This document shows, piece by piece, positions 21,491 to 31,211 of a DNA stretch of 64,000 bases (positions are counted from its first letter, which is position 1; each line of letters begins with the position of its first letter). Under the pieces are notes generated by a model. It was not told the origin of the DNA and did no database searches. It was given only the letters and a program-made list of their open reading frames with translations. The DNA is from Lomentospora prolificans (lineage: Eukaryota > Ascomycota > Sordariomycetes > Microascales > Microascaceae), in the NCBI GenBank assembly GCA_029532625.1, contig JARFXM010000008.1, forward strand, positions 1,674,001-1,738,000. Direction: 5' to 3'. The position numbers and the translations under genes are program-made.

Positions 21491-22465
21491 TTAGCAAGTA
21501 GCATCAGCACCGCCGGGGGCAGTGTAAGAAGTGGGAACAGGGTCTAAGGAACAGTGTTAGTTGTCATCCACGATGGCAAACACCAGATCAATGAGCAATC
21601 TTTCAAGGAGGCGGATAGGGGCTTACAGTAAATGTTAATCATGAGACCAGGATCCGTGGGCGTATAAGCGCCAGGGAACGAAAGCATGCTCGCAGGCTTA
21701 ATCGAGCCAGAGCCACCCGTGACACTAAGCTGCGCACACGAGATATAGAGCTGCGCACCACCAGCGCTACCCGCGCTATGGAGGGCGATGTGCTCAATGC
21801 GGAGCAGGTACTCACCATCCTCCAGGCAGGCGGGCAGCTTGATAGGGACGGACTGAAGGCCGGAGGTGGGCCAGGTGAGGCCGGCGGGCGAGATGTTGGG
21901 GCCGTCATGGGCGATCTTGAACCATACGGCGCCCTTACCGTCGAACTGGTTGATGGGGGTGCCGGCCGGGGCCTTGGCCATGTAGACGTTGAGGGCGCCG
22001 GGGTGGGAGATGCTGGCGCGAGCGTTGAAATTGACGGTGGAGCCCGCCTTGACGGCCATGGTCTTGGTGTTGGCGGCATCCATGGTGGTTTGGTAGCACT
22101 AGGGGGTATTAGTTGATATGACGGGATTTGAATAAGCCGAAGAGGATTGGGACTTACAGTCATCTCAGGGCTCTGGACGTTGGTTACGGGACCGTTGCTC
22201 TGGCTGTGGTGCTCTGTTAGCGGCGGCACGGAATATTGCGCGATTTGAACACCAGAATAGAGTCTAGTGCGTGACTTACAAGTTGTTCGTCTTGCGTACG
22301 TATTCCCAGTCCTGAGTCTTTTGCCCATCGTAAGTGATGGAAGGGAAGACGTCTGTATGATTTAAGTCAGCGAACTGTTTAGCCGCAAGAGGTGGAACCT
22401 CATTTTCACTTACAGTGGGCGCTGGCAGCCGTGGCCAGGAGAAGGGACACAAGGCAGAACTTCAT
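21491..22465 (-). CDS. Secreted AA9 lytic polysaccharide monooxygenase
   Basis: Copper enzyme that oxidatively cleaves cellulose or related glucans outside the cell. Five exons: 22465-22414, 22352-22280, 22203-22158, 22098-21627 and 21543-21491, giving 231 residues. The signal peptide MKFCLVSLLLATAASA (1-16) is followed directly by His17, which becomes the N-terminal copper ligand of the histidine brace. The second ligand is His89 (ISHPGAL) and the axial Tyr is Tyr175 in GAQLYISCAQ; second-sphere His164 and Gln173 are present. Cys58 and Cys178 fit the conserved disulfide. The protein ends in a single catalytic domain (YPVPTSYTAPGGADATC) with no cellulose-binding module. Four introns of 59-83 nt were placed by frame and AA9 conservation. 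Carbon-source control is likely from the family but not shown here. Confidence 0.95.
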
Positions 22466-23988
22466 GTTAGGCGGTTTGCGGCGTCGTGGCGCGGAGTTGT
22501 TGAACGCACGAAGAAGAGGTAGAGAGAGCTCTTGAACAAAACACAACGTCCAGAAATGGTTCCGTGAGCACGAGATGTAGGTTTGAGGTCGAAGGCACTG
22601 GGAAGAGGGGAGGCTCGGTCCTTAAGAAGCAGCCTCTGGCTCCCTTCATCTCGTAACCACCAACGAACGCATCATCAATCTTAATCTCTCATCCGCACGC
22701 GCTGGCTCTTGCCATTTCTCCCGGGGCAGTCAAGAATGGTGCCAGGATTCGTAAATTACTGAGCCCTGCACAACACGGCCCTCAACGCCAATTACAGGGG
22801 GTACAAATCCACGCATCCAAGCTGTGTATCTGCACGTAAATGAACGAGGAGATGGTGGTCAAGAGCCGACTATAGTCGGAATGGCCCTCTGCCGGTAAAT
22901 AGGTCAACAGCCGGTCCGGATAAAAACGAGCAATGCCTCTACCACGCGCCAAACGGCCCCGGCGGGCTTGACACCCATAAATGAATTCTAAATGAAGTGG
23001 ACTACCCACCTCGAGACCTTTTCTCTTTTTTTTCTAACCTTCTCCCCCACATGATCTGGTGCGGGTTCTGGGGAAACGAAAAGGGGAGCGGGGGGAGTTT
23101 GCCACCCGCCCATACATACACCCTCTCTCAAGAGTGGCCTCAATCGGACGTCTGGCGAAGTGTTGAATCCCTCGCCATCCCCACACCCATGCTGGCAATA
23201 AAAATGTAGTTGTAGCAGCCGGCTTTCCTAGGGTCAAGAAGCCGGTAACCATGCGCGCGTACGCCCGTCCCCACGAAATCCCGGCCGGCGTTGCAATTTA
23301 CCCACTCAGGTCCTCGTTCATTCTAGAAACTCTGTATACTTCTTACACGCCCAGCCCGCCCACCCATGATAACGCATAGATCTGCACCCCAGATATTAAT
23401 TCAATTAGCGGGTTGGATAGTGTGCATGTAACGTGAAATATATTCGCATCCATATAGCGCGAGCATGTAAGGCATCTCTAACTTCCCAAGCTTGTCTTGT
23501 GCGATGGCCGGGTAGACGGCCGGCAGCTGGAGCCTCCGAGGCCGCGAGTCATCTACGGCCTATTATGGACGGGCACGAGGTCAGTGATGGAAAGTTCTCG
23601 GCCCGTTGGAATCTAGTGTCCCAAGAGGTTGCAATGAAAACCTGGTTTGTGGCATTGAAGGTACACACCTCTTCTTGAGCTGGAAATTGACTCCTAACGT
23701 ATGAGCTATTGACTTATCCATGCAGAATGACGACGGGCATTGGGAACGGGAACGGGCAAGTTAGAAGATAATGAGAATACACAGTTCCCTACTCAAATAT
23801 TATGTTTGGGCTGTATTGAGGTAGAGGCGAGACACCTTAAGCGTTTTATGCCCTGAACGGCGGGAGCTTTTGACGTTGCTAGCATAATATAACAACCTAG
23901 GAGAGCTCCGATAAGTAAAGTGTGCTGGTGGGTCTTTCGGTATTAAGTCTAGTGACCCCTGGGTATCTCGAAAAAGCCTACACGGATG
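22466..23988. other. Spacer between LPMO and pyruvate kinase genes
   Basis: About 1.5 kb: upstream region of the LPMO gene and 3' side of the pyruvate kinase gene. Short open frames on both strands show no conservation. Nothing else was recognised. Confidence 0.45.
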
Positions 23989-25835
23989 TTACTTCCGAGC
24001 CAGACAAGAATTCCCAAGATCGCCTCTCTCATCCAATGTGTGCATACACTTAGATTCAAGGACAGCAGCTTCCGCATCCGGAGTCAAAACCCGGATGATA
24101 TTGGTGTGGCCGAGCCCAGCTTTCCAGCCTTGAACTATGATAACCGGATCACTTTTATCAAGAATGTTAATCTTTTGTGCTTCCCAGATGGCCCATTTGA
24201 TCCGCAAGTCAATGTCGGCCTGCCATTGGCCATCACTATCGTCTCGAGGCGGATGCGGGTAGATGAGCGGTACGATACCCCTGCTGAGATGACTGCCTCT
24301 CGAAGCTGGTCGGTTCCTGGTAACCATCATGATGGGACAGTTGGGTCTATACTTAGAAACCAAACGCGCTGTCTCGCCCGTGGCTGACAAGACGATGATA
24401 GCGCCCGCCCTGACGTCTAGTGATGCGCGGACGGCGTTCATGGCGGATGATTCCTCTCCGCTAACAGGGCGCTTGATCAAGTTGCACATTTCTATAAAAT
24501 GCAAAAGGTACTGGATAGTGTTCTCAGCGATGAGGCATGTCTCGTGCATTTCGCGGACGGCGTTGATAGGGTAGTCTCCCTTGGCGGTTTCACCGGAGAG
24601 CATCACGCAGTCGGCCCCATCTGTGATGGCATTACCCACGTCTGAGATCTCAGCCCTCGTTGGTCTTGGGTTTTTGATCATGGATTCGAGCATCTGCGTC
24701 GCACAAATGACAGGCTTGCCTGCAATATTGCACAGACTGATAATCTTCTTTTGCGCAACGAAAACCTATACGATGATATCAGCACAGTTGGCTGTTTTTG
24801 ACCCTTTTGCGTAGGCTGTGCTCGAGGTTGAAGTGAGAGGGAGAGGAAATATACCTCTCCAAGCGGAATTTCGATCCCTAGATCCCCGCGAGCAACCATG
24901 ACCCCGTCCGCAGCCGCGATGATCTCTTCGCAAGCATTTAGCCCTTGTCGATTCTCAATTTTGGCAATGATAGGTATCTCGGTCCCCCTATCCCCGAGAA
25001 CTTCTCGAATCTCATGGATGTCGGCAGCCCTGCGAATGAACGAGGCGAATATCATGTCAACGTTCTGCTCCACGCCGAAACGCAAGTCATCCTTATCCTT
25101 CTCCGATAGAGATGGAAGATCGACATCTGTATTTGGAAGGTTGACTCCCTTGCGGGAGCTGAGGATGCCACTATTTTTGGCCCTAACTCGTAGAGTTTTG
25201 TCGTCCGTGACGGACAACACCTCGAACGCAAGTGCACCGTCGTCGATAAAAATGGTGCGTCCGGGCTGAATAGCATTTGCGATGTTTTTATAATCGATAT
25301 AGCTAACCAAGGACTAATCAGAACAAGGATGGCCCGTCTGATGGACTTTGCCCACTCCATGCCTTCGCAAAGCAGGATTCTTGGCTCCAGCAGCGTAGTA
25401 CACTTACATGTAATCGGAGTCGCAACACTTTGAGTACTTCTCATCCGTTGTGACGGTTAGCTCCTTCCCCGCGGAGATAGAAACGTCCGTATCGTCCCTC
25501 GTAAGGCCTGTCCGGATCTCGGATCCTTTGGTGTCAAGAGCGATTGCCAAGTGCTTTCCGTGTTCTTGGTGGCGAAGCTTTCGCACATTGTCAATGACAG
25601 ATTTGTGGAATGCATGGTCTCCGTGAGAGAAGTTGAGCCGGGCCACGTTCAGACCAGCAGCCCTGAGAGCGGAGAGCGTCTGCACCGAATTAGACTTGGG
25701 CCCGATGGTACCAATGATACCGGTCCTCCGGAAGTTCTTTGGGCTACGAAAGGTCGGGTCTAGAGAAGCGAGCCAGCTGAGCTTGCCCACGTTATCGAGC
25801 GTGGAATAATCGAGAGAACTGGCAATGTAAGTCAT
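23989..25835 (-). CDS. Pyruvate kinase, divergent paralogue
   Basis: Pyruvate kinase converts phosphoenolpyruvate and ADP to pyruvate and ATP in glycolysis. Exons 25835-25408, 25302-24855 and 24765-23989 give 550 residues, somewhat long for the fungal enzyme because of a Glu/Lys-containing tail after HTNIIRVL. The whole fold is present: NFRRTGIIGTIGPKSNS, NFSHGD, IAKIENRQG (active-site Lys), ARGDLGIEIP and CATQMLESMIKNPRPTRAE. The effector loop reads LSATGETARL and the C-terminal loop GWKAGLGHTN. The motif usually written DTKGPEIRTG has Ser in place of Pro (DTKGSEIRTG). Many other substitutions against the usual mould enzyme suggest a second, specialised gene rather than the main glycolytic copy; that is inference. 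The ATG at 25835 is the first true start; the frame upstream begins only with GTG. Confidence 0.9.
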
Positions 25836-26726
25836 GTTGCTAGGTGGAGCCAGCACTGGACAACGCACTTGAGGCGTAGGATTAAGCTGAGAAGTTGGAA
25901 TCCTTTGTGTTTAGTGCAGAGGCTTCCGAGTATGAACGGCCTTCCTGAGTTTGTGGAGCGCTGGCAACGAAGTATTGATCCGCGCGCTGGCTACGAGCTT
26001 GAGATTCGCTCCTAATAATTCAGCACTGGTATTGACGCAGCAAGTTCCCGCGATTTCAATCAATCTCCTAAGCCGATGGCTGCTTGTTCAGTGCTCAAGC
26101 GGGATATGTAACTGGAGCGAACAAGGAGTGACATCCTGGTACAATGTATCAATGGGTTGAATGTCCAGGGCTATGAGCCTCGCAACACCTTGTATTAATT
26201 ACAGAGTGTTTCATAGTTTCGAGGTTGCAGGCCAGCTCTAAGGAATCACCACTGGCCAGCCGGGCTGCCAGCCAGCGATAGGCTGACCTGCTGAGAAAAT
26301 AGCCAGCGACCCTTTTAGCTGCCTTCAGCATATATTTACCGGGCACGACAAGTACAATTGATTGGTGTACACTATCCGCCCCGGATTTCTGTTTGGGCTC
26401 TCTAGTGCTGGACAATAGGCCAATGGCTGATGGTTCCAATGGTAATCGTCCTTCGCCCGTTGTGAGGTCCCCGCACCTGTGACTAAGCCCCGGGACCTGG
26501 GTGCTCGTATCCTCGGGCTGGTGTCTCCTGACGTTTGTTCCCGGTTGACGGGCATGTGCTGATACCGCTTTCCCCATCGACGAGACACCACGAACCACGA
26601 CACTGCGTCGCCCGTCAAGAGAGCTTTATAAGGCCCTTGAACCCAACGTCAAAACGTTATCTGCAGGATCAGAAACCCCCTCTCTTCCTGATATCTAGCT
26701 CCTTTTTTACATTCCGGACCGTCAAA
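25836..26726. other. Divergent spacer between pyruvate kinase and atg44
   Basis: Shared upstream region. A cluster of GCCAGC half sites lies at about 26228-26310, including ACTGGCCAGCCGGG and GCCAGCCAGCGATAGG. Open minus frames at 26149-26618 lack conserved features. Confidence 0.45.
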
Positions 26727-27257
26727 ATGGTGGTATGTATCTCACTCCCCCTTCACGAGCGCGACCCATCTCTCCCGAAGCCTCGTGAGCTTCCCCTCTC
26801 GGAACCTGGCTCGTCCCAGTTCTAAAATTGTGGTCTCGCTCAGTTCCTCAACATACTGACGTTTGGCTTGTGGTCAAAGCTTGGACGCCTCACTCATTAT
26901 GCTTTTGACGCGGTGCTATGTAAGAACATTCTAAGCCTGTAAATCACGGCGTCCTCGCTTGCTAACCGTTCCTCAGTTTCGGCCTTCCTGGCTGGTATGA
27001 AGCGTTCGACCGGCTTAACGTGAGTATCTCTACCTGTCAATCCCCCGTGGTTCCTGAGGCGACTTCCTAGTAAATAACTGCATCTAACACCGCCCCCGTC
27101 GGGAACTCCTAGACCCAGTTTCAAGACCGACAAGGCTTCCGGAGAGAACAAGGAAATGGCCAAGTGGATCGACAAATATCTCGGCGTCGGCGAGTGGGTT
27201 ATGGACCAGAGCATCGCCGTCGCTGCCTCGAGTGGTTGGTTCGAGCGCAAGCGATGA
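26727..27257 (+). CDS. atg44: Mitofissin Atg44 (former DUF1748 family)
   Basis: Mitofissin is a tiny mitochondrial intermembrane-space protein that drives membrane fission for mitophagy in yeasts. Four exons, 26727-26732, 26844-26919, 26977-27019 and 27113-27257, give 89 residues. The first exon is only ATGGTG; splicing yields MVFLNILTFGLWSKLGRLTHY. The family core GRLTHYAFDAVLFSAFLAG followed by MKRSTGLTPSFK is plain, and matches what I know of DUF1748/Atg44 proteins (about 73 residues in yeasts). The additional C-terminal part, KYLGVGEWVMDQSIAVAASSGWFERKR, is typical of mould members as far as I recall. There is no cleavable signal, in line with an amphipathic membrane-binding protein. The gene is convergent with an Atg28-like gene. 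The 6-nt start exon makes it easy to miss by automatic annotation. Confidence 0.88.
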
Positions 27258-27711
27258 TTGGGAAGGGGACTGTGTTTCCGGCCCGTCACGACACGCAACC
27301 ACGAATTCATAAGACATCAACACGCATACCATGATCGCCGAGTTGGACATGCTAAGCATTCATTTTCTACGAAAATCCCCGAATACCTGGTCTATTCCGT
27401 GCGCCAGTACAGTGCGCAGTTTGCTCTTTCATCCTTGAGGCCCGAATCCTTTGTTCGGCAAGCAACGGCGTTTATGGGCGCGTTTTGGTAGCTAGAATCG
27501 CTATCGCATGATGCTGTATATAAATTCTACCGTGCTAGTGTAAGGTACTTTTACTGGGGCATCTGGACGGCCCATTTCCCCTCTCTGACAGATCATTGTT
27601 TAGTGCCCGAAAATCTACACACAGCCAGGCCATCACCGAAATGCTCACTTTAGGGTCTACTCTTGAATATTGTAACAATTGTAGCTAGTATTACATGACA
27701 GGATTTAGGCC
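27258..27711. other. Convergent 3' spacer, atg44 and Atg28-like gene
   Basis: About 450 bp holding two 3' UTRs. Nothing else recognised. Confidence 0.5.
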
Positions 27712-29676
27712 CTAAGTATCGGTTAGATGTTGTGTGTCAGCCAAGTATTCCCGAGGGACGGAGTTCTCGCTGTCGCTCCGATCGAGCGGCGGGGGCTGTT
27801 CAGCAGCCGGCGAGCTTGCCCTCGGGGTGCTTGGCTGGGCGTCCACGGGCGATACGAGCAGGTCCTGTGGAACCTCGTTATCGCTCTCCTCCCCTATCGG
27901 TCCTGTATTAACACGAGGTAGGCTAGGTTTAAAGATGGGAGACTCAGTCCTAACGCTAGAAGCGTCGATGTCCGACTCGCGTGGTGCTTGATCTGTGTCA
28001 GCGCCTCCTGAACTGAAGCCCCTTCGGAGAACGCTCTCGGCCTCCTTGAAGGCATCTAACTCCGCTCCTATAGCGCATATGAGCAGGTTCCACTGATTTT
28101 CTTCTGCCTCGCGCAGTTTCGACTCCAGGCTAGCTATCACAGTGGTCATTTGAAATACCAGCTGGTTAGCCATCTCCTCGATGCTAGGTGCCTTGTTCTT
28201 GCCTTTACCCATGGAATTTCCTTTGACTAAATCCTGGAGGCTTGATTCGTACTGGGTAACCATCTCGATGACCTCGTTCCACATGCGCTCACCGCTCCCT
28301 AGTGCCTCCCTCTCACGATCGACTTGCTTTCGCCGATCCTCTAGTATCTCAAGCTCAGCCTCCCACCACGAGCGGGCCATCTCCAACGTGCGGCGTTCGG
28401 GGATCAGACGTAGAAACTCTTCACCACCTGGAGATTGCACTGACTCCTCGTCCGCGCGTGTTTCCCCCGCGTTTTCCCAGAGTACCCGGTCTAGAGGTGC
28501 TACGGGCGGCCGGCTCGTGAGCAATGCAACGTCTGATTCCACTTCGCGCAGCGCACCTTTGTAGCCACTCAAACCCGCCTCCCGGCGATTCCGGACATCC
28601 TCTATCCTACCGTCGACCCATCGCCTCTTGTTCCGAAGTCCGACCAACCGATCCTCTAACTCTTTAATCTCTGAAGTTAATGAGACACGCTGAGATTTTA
28701 GCTTCTTCAGCTCCTTGCCAAGCGGCTCTTCCTCGTCTTCTTCAAAGCTCTGCAGCTCAGTCATGAGCCTTTGCTGCCTTGCCGCCAATTTTCGAGCACG
28801 CGCAAGCGCCATCTTCCTCTGAGATATCGCCGCGGCTACACGGGCATCCTCCTCAACTTTGAGATCTGCCAGTGCCATCATGGAGCGCAAGAGTGACTGC
28901 CGCGCCGTACGTATACCCCCGCGTTTTGACCTGGGAGGCTGTCGGATGGGAATAACGTTGCCATCTGGTGTCGAGTACACTGGTGGGTTGAGTGATCTTG
29001 TCATCCTAGACTTCGACGATGCAGTTGAATAGAACGTTCCAGTCGGGGTGCTGCTCCCGCCGTCGCTCATCGCATCAGGATCACTGATACCTGTGTCCGA
29101 GGTCTGGGCCCTTGTACTGCTAGCAAGAGCTGCTGCTTGCATATCGAGCGCCTGCTGTAAGTCCTCCTCAACCGCCCTCTCCCGGCGGCGTAGATTTTGC
29201 CATATAGAGTCTGGAGGGGAATTGACGAATGGTTCGACGCGCCTATCCCGATGATCGAACAGTACGCTGCCAATATTTAGTAGACTTGCGGTGATATTGT
29301 TTGGAGTAGGTTGCGGGCTATCGGCCCGGGGCTTAAGTCGGCTCTGCTGTGTTGGCTTGTTCACTAGAAGAGTAGACCGTGCGATCGGCGGAGGCGGGCC
29401 TGCAAATAAGGAACGGGCGGGTTTGGGGGATTCCTCTGTGTCTGCATCACCAAGGGACGGTTCAGTAGCATTCTCTGGCGAACTCCTCCGTGGTCTTCTC
29501 CTCTGTGTGAGCTCTGGAGGCTCTGTTGCCAGGAGGCCATCGGTTGGTCGAGGTTCGAGCTCATCGAGGTTGTATTCGCTCGGCGATCGTACTCTCCTCG
29601 AATCGTGATGAAGCGATACGGGCCCCTTTCTCGATAAAGAAAATCGTTCAAAAAAATTAGGCGATGACGGCGCCAT
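27712..29676 (-). CDS. atg28: Atg28-like autophagy coiled-coil protein
   Basis: A single-exon frame of 654 residues. The N-terminal 130 residues are Ser/Pro/Arg-rich and disordered. A conserved-looking block at about 134-170 (NIGSVLFDHRDRRVEPFV, then SIWQNLRRRERAVEEDL) matches my memory of the mould proteins annotated as Atg28. Atg28 was described in Pichia as a coiled-coil factor for peroxisome autophagy, binding Atg17 and Atg35. Strong coiled-coil predictions by eye lie at about 265-375 and 430-550, rich in Glu/Lys/Arg with heptad Leu. The C-terminus from about 575 is acidic and Ser/Pro-rich. It is convergent with atg44 and divergent from the DCAF7-like gene. The name rests on a short block plus architecture, so a generic spindle or cytoskeletal coiled-coil protein remains possible. 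Confidence 0.65.
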   Translation of the reverse strand: MAPSSPNFFERFSLSRKGPVSLHHDSRRVRSPSEYNLDELEPRPTDGLLATEPPELTQRRRPRRSSPENATEPSLGDADTEESPKPARSLFAGPPPPIARSTLLVNKPTQQSRLKPRADSPQPTPNNITASLLNIGSVLFDHRDRRVEPFVNSPPDSIWQNLRRRERAVEEDLQQALDMQAAALASSTRAQTSDTGISDPDAMSDGGSSTPTGTFYSTASSKSRMTRSLNPPVYSTPDGNVIPIRQPPRSKRGGIRTARQSLLRSMMALADLKVEEDARVAAAISQRKMALARARKLAARQQRLMTELQSFEEDEEEPLGKELKKLKSQRVSLTSEIKELEDRLVGLRNKRRWVDGRIEDVRNRREAGLSGYKGALREVESDVALLTSRPPVAPLDRVLWENAGETRADEESVQSPGGEEFLRLIPERRTLEMARSWWEAELEILEDRRKQVDREREALGSGERMWNEVIEMVTQYESSLQDLVKGNSMGKGKNKAPSIEEMANQLVFQMTTVIASLESKLREAEENQWNLLICAIGAELDAFKEAESVLRRGFSSGGADTDQAPRESDIDASSVRTESPIFKPSLPRVNTGPIGEESDNEVPQDLLVSPVDAQPSTPRASSPAAEQPPPLDRSDSENSVPREYLADTQHLTDT

Positions 29677-29946
29677 ATCGAGCTCGCCGTGGGTGATATT
29701 GAGTATGAGATGCTGTTGCCTGAACTACTCGCAGCATTCCCTTCGTGCAAGCTGTGTCAACCAACTCTTAGAGTGATCAGCTACGGATGATGAGTAACCT
29801 GGCGAGTAGGGGAATAGAACAGGCTCATGGTCAAGAATATAATCCAATACAATACGGAAAGAAATCAAGAGCCGCTGGCAAAGCTGAAGCAGCGGTCTGT
29901 ATACGGGAATGGGGAAGGAGCATCTGTGGATGATGACGGTTTTCGA

Positions 29947-29968
29947 CCAGGAGCTCACGAGCTCCTGG
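29947..29968. repeat. Perfect inverted repeat, 10-bp arms, 2-bp spacer
   Basis: Arm CCAGGAGCTC at 29947-29956 and its exact complement GAGCTCCTGG at 29959-29968, separated by AC. It lies about 270 bp upstream of the Atg28-like start codon. Confidence 0.85.
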
Positions 29969-30056
29969 CATGTGGCATGTGCTCAGTACCCCCTTGCGAG
30001 TTGGTGGCTCATGGCACAGAAGTATACCGGCCACAGGATTGGCTGTCCTGAGACTG

Positions 30057-30074
30057 TACCTTGGTACCAAGGTA
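30057..30074. repeat. Perfect 18-bp palindrome TACCTTGGTACCAAGGTA
   Basis: Self-complementary over all 18 bases with no spacer, in the divergent spacer upstream of the Atg28-like gene. Confidence 0.9.
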
Positions 30075-30123
30075 GAGGTGGCCAGCAGTCATTCAGCCTT
30101 GTATGTACTGAGGTACTTCGATA

Positions 30124-30139
30124 GCCAGCTGGCCAGCTG
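30124..30139. repeat. GCCAGCTGGC copy 4 inside CAGCTGGCCAGCTG
   Basis: GCCAGCTGGC at 30124-30133 overlaps a perfect 14-bp palindrome CAGCTGGCCAGCTG at 30126-30139, so two CAGCTG cores sit 8 bp apart. Confidence 0.8.
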
Positions 30140-31211
30140 ACGATGGTACATTCCCAGTGCTCAAGTGTGGGTGGCACTGGGGAGGGTCGACTTTGATTTG
30201 TCCGCCAGAATCAAGGTCGATCGATTGATAGGGGTTTGCCAGAATATGTACATAGGCTGATAGGCCACTGGAACGCGGAATAGTCTTCGTGTGCTTCGCG
30301 TTCTCAACTATCCACGCTGATTTATTCTGGGATAACTCCGTCGTTTCCCTTCAGTTCAACTCGTGGAAGGTGGATCTGAGGGGATTGATACTGGTTAAAA
30401 GCCTGCTAAATCAGGGGGCCTTAGCAGCATACAATAAACCTTGGTCTTTGTTAATGGGCCCTTGTCAATCCGCCCTCGGTATTCTTGGTACAGCACATTG
30501 TAGGTGGTTTCGATCGGTTCGGGGTAGGTATTCCTAGGGATTCGTGGATAATGAGTGCCCAGAGACAACATATATCAGTCCCCTTGGGTGGTACATCCTT
30601 CCTCAGTTGGAAGCCAGGTGCAAATCAGTGTTATTGTCATCAGCAGTTTGGCAAAACTGGTCCCTAGTCTTTCTTCCCTGAATGCCTTAGGCAGTGTCTT
30701 TCTATGTTATACCTTGGTTGCATCGTAGCTGCCTCTGCCTTTTCTTCGAAACCCGAAGCCACTACGTACAAATGATTGAAGTAGCGATGGCACTCTCCTC
30801 CACTTACTAGGTCGACGCCGGATGAAGAGAAATGGACTCGCTCAGTTCACCTTTGAGTGTATTGAGCTCTTGTTTCGGGTAATACCATGCCTGCTTCGTA
30901 ACAAGATTGAATCGAGCCAGACCCAACCAGCGTGCAACTATTATTACCCCTCGGCGAGAATCCAAGGAAATCCCTTCCAAAGAAACCCCCCCTATTTTCT
31001 TCTGTCTGCTTGTCTTCTGCAGTTATCAATTTTCGCAACGCTTTCGCTTTTTCTGACGTTCCCATATCTGGTCTACGTTTAAGTAGAACCGCTTGGGCCA
31101 ATCCTTCGACTTTCTTGTCGGCACGCGGGCTGCCGGCTCACTCAGATCACTTAACGTTTTTCCCTCTGCGGAGTAGTTCCCTTTTACCAGACACTCCTGC
31201 TCAGCGCCATT

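Larger units (their letters stand above)
29677..31211. other. Divergent spacer with three perfect palindromes
   Basis: Shared upstream region of the Atg28-like and DCAF7-like genes. It holds three perfect inverted repeats within 200 bp (29947-29968, 30057-30074, 30126-30139). No coding frame was supported. Confidence 0.55.

Noticed and set aside
21639..22328. 229-codon minus-strand frame rich in Ser/Pro/Arg
   Set aside because: Out-of-frame reading across LPMO exons and introns; the spliced AA9 protein explains this DNA.
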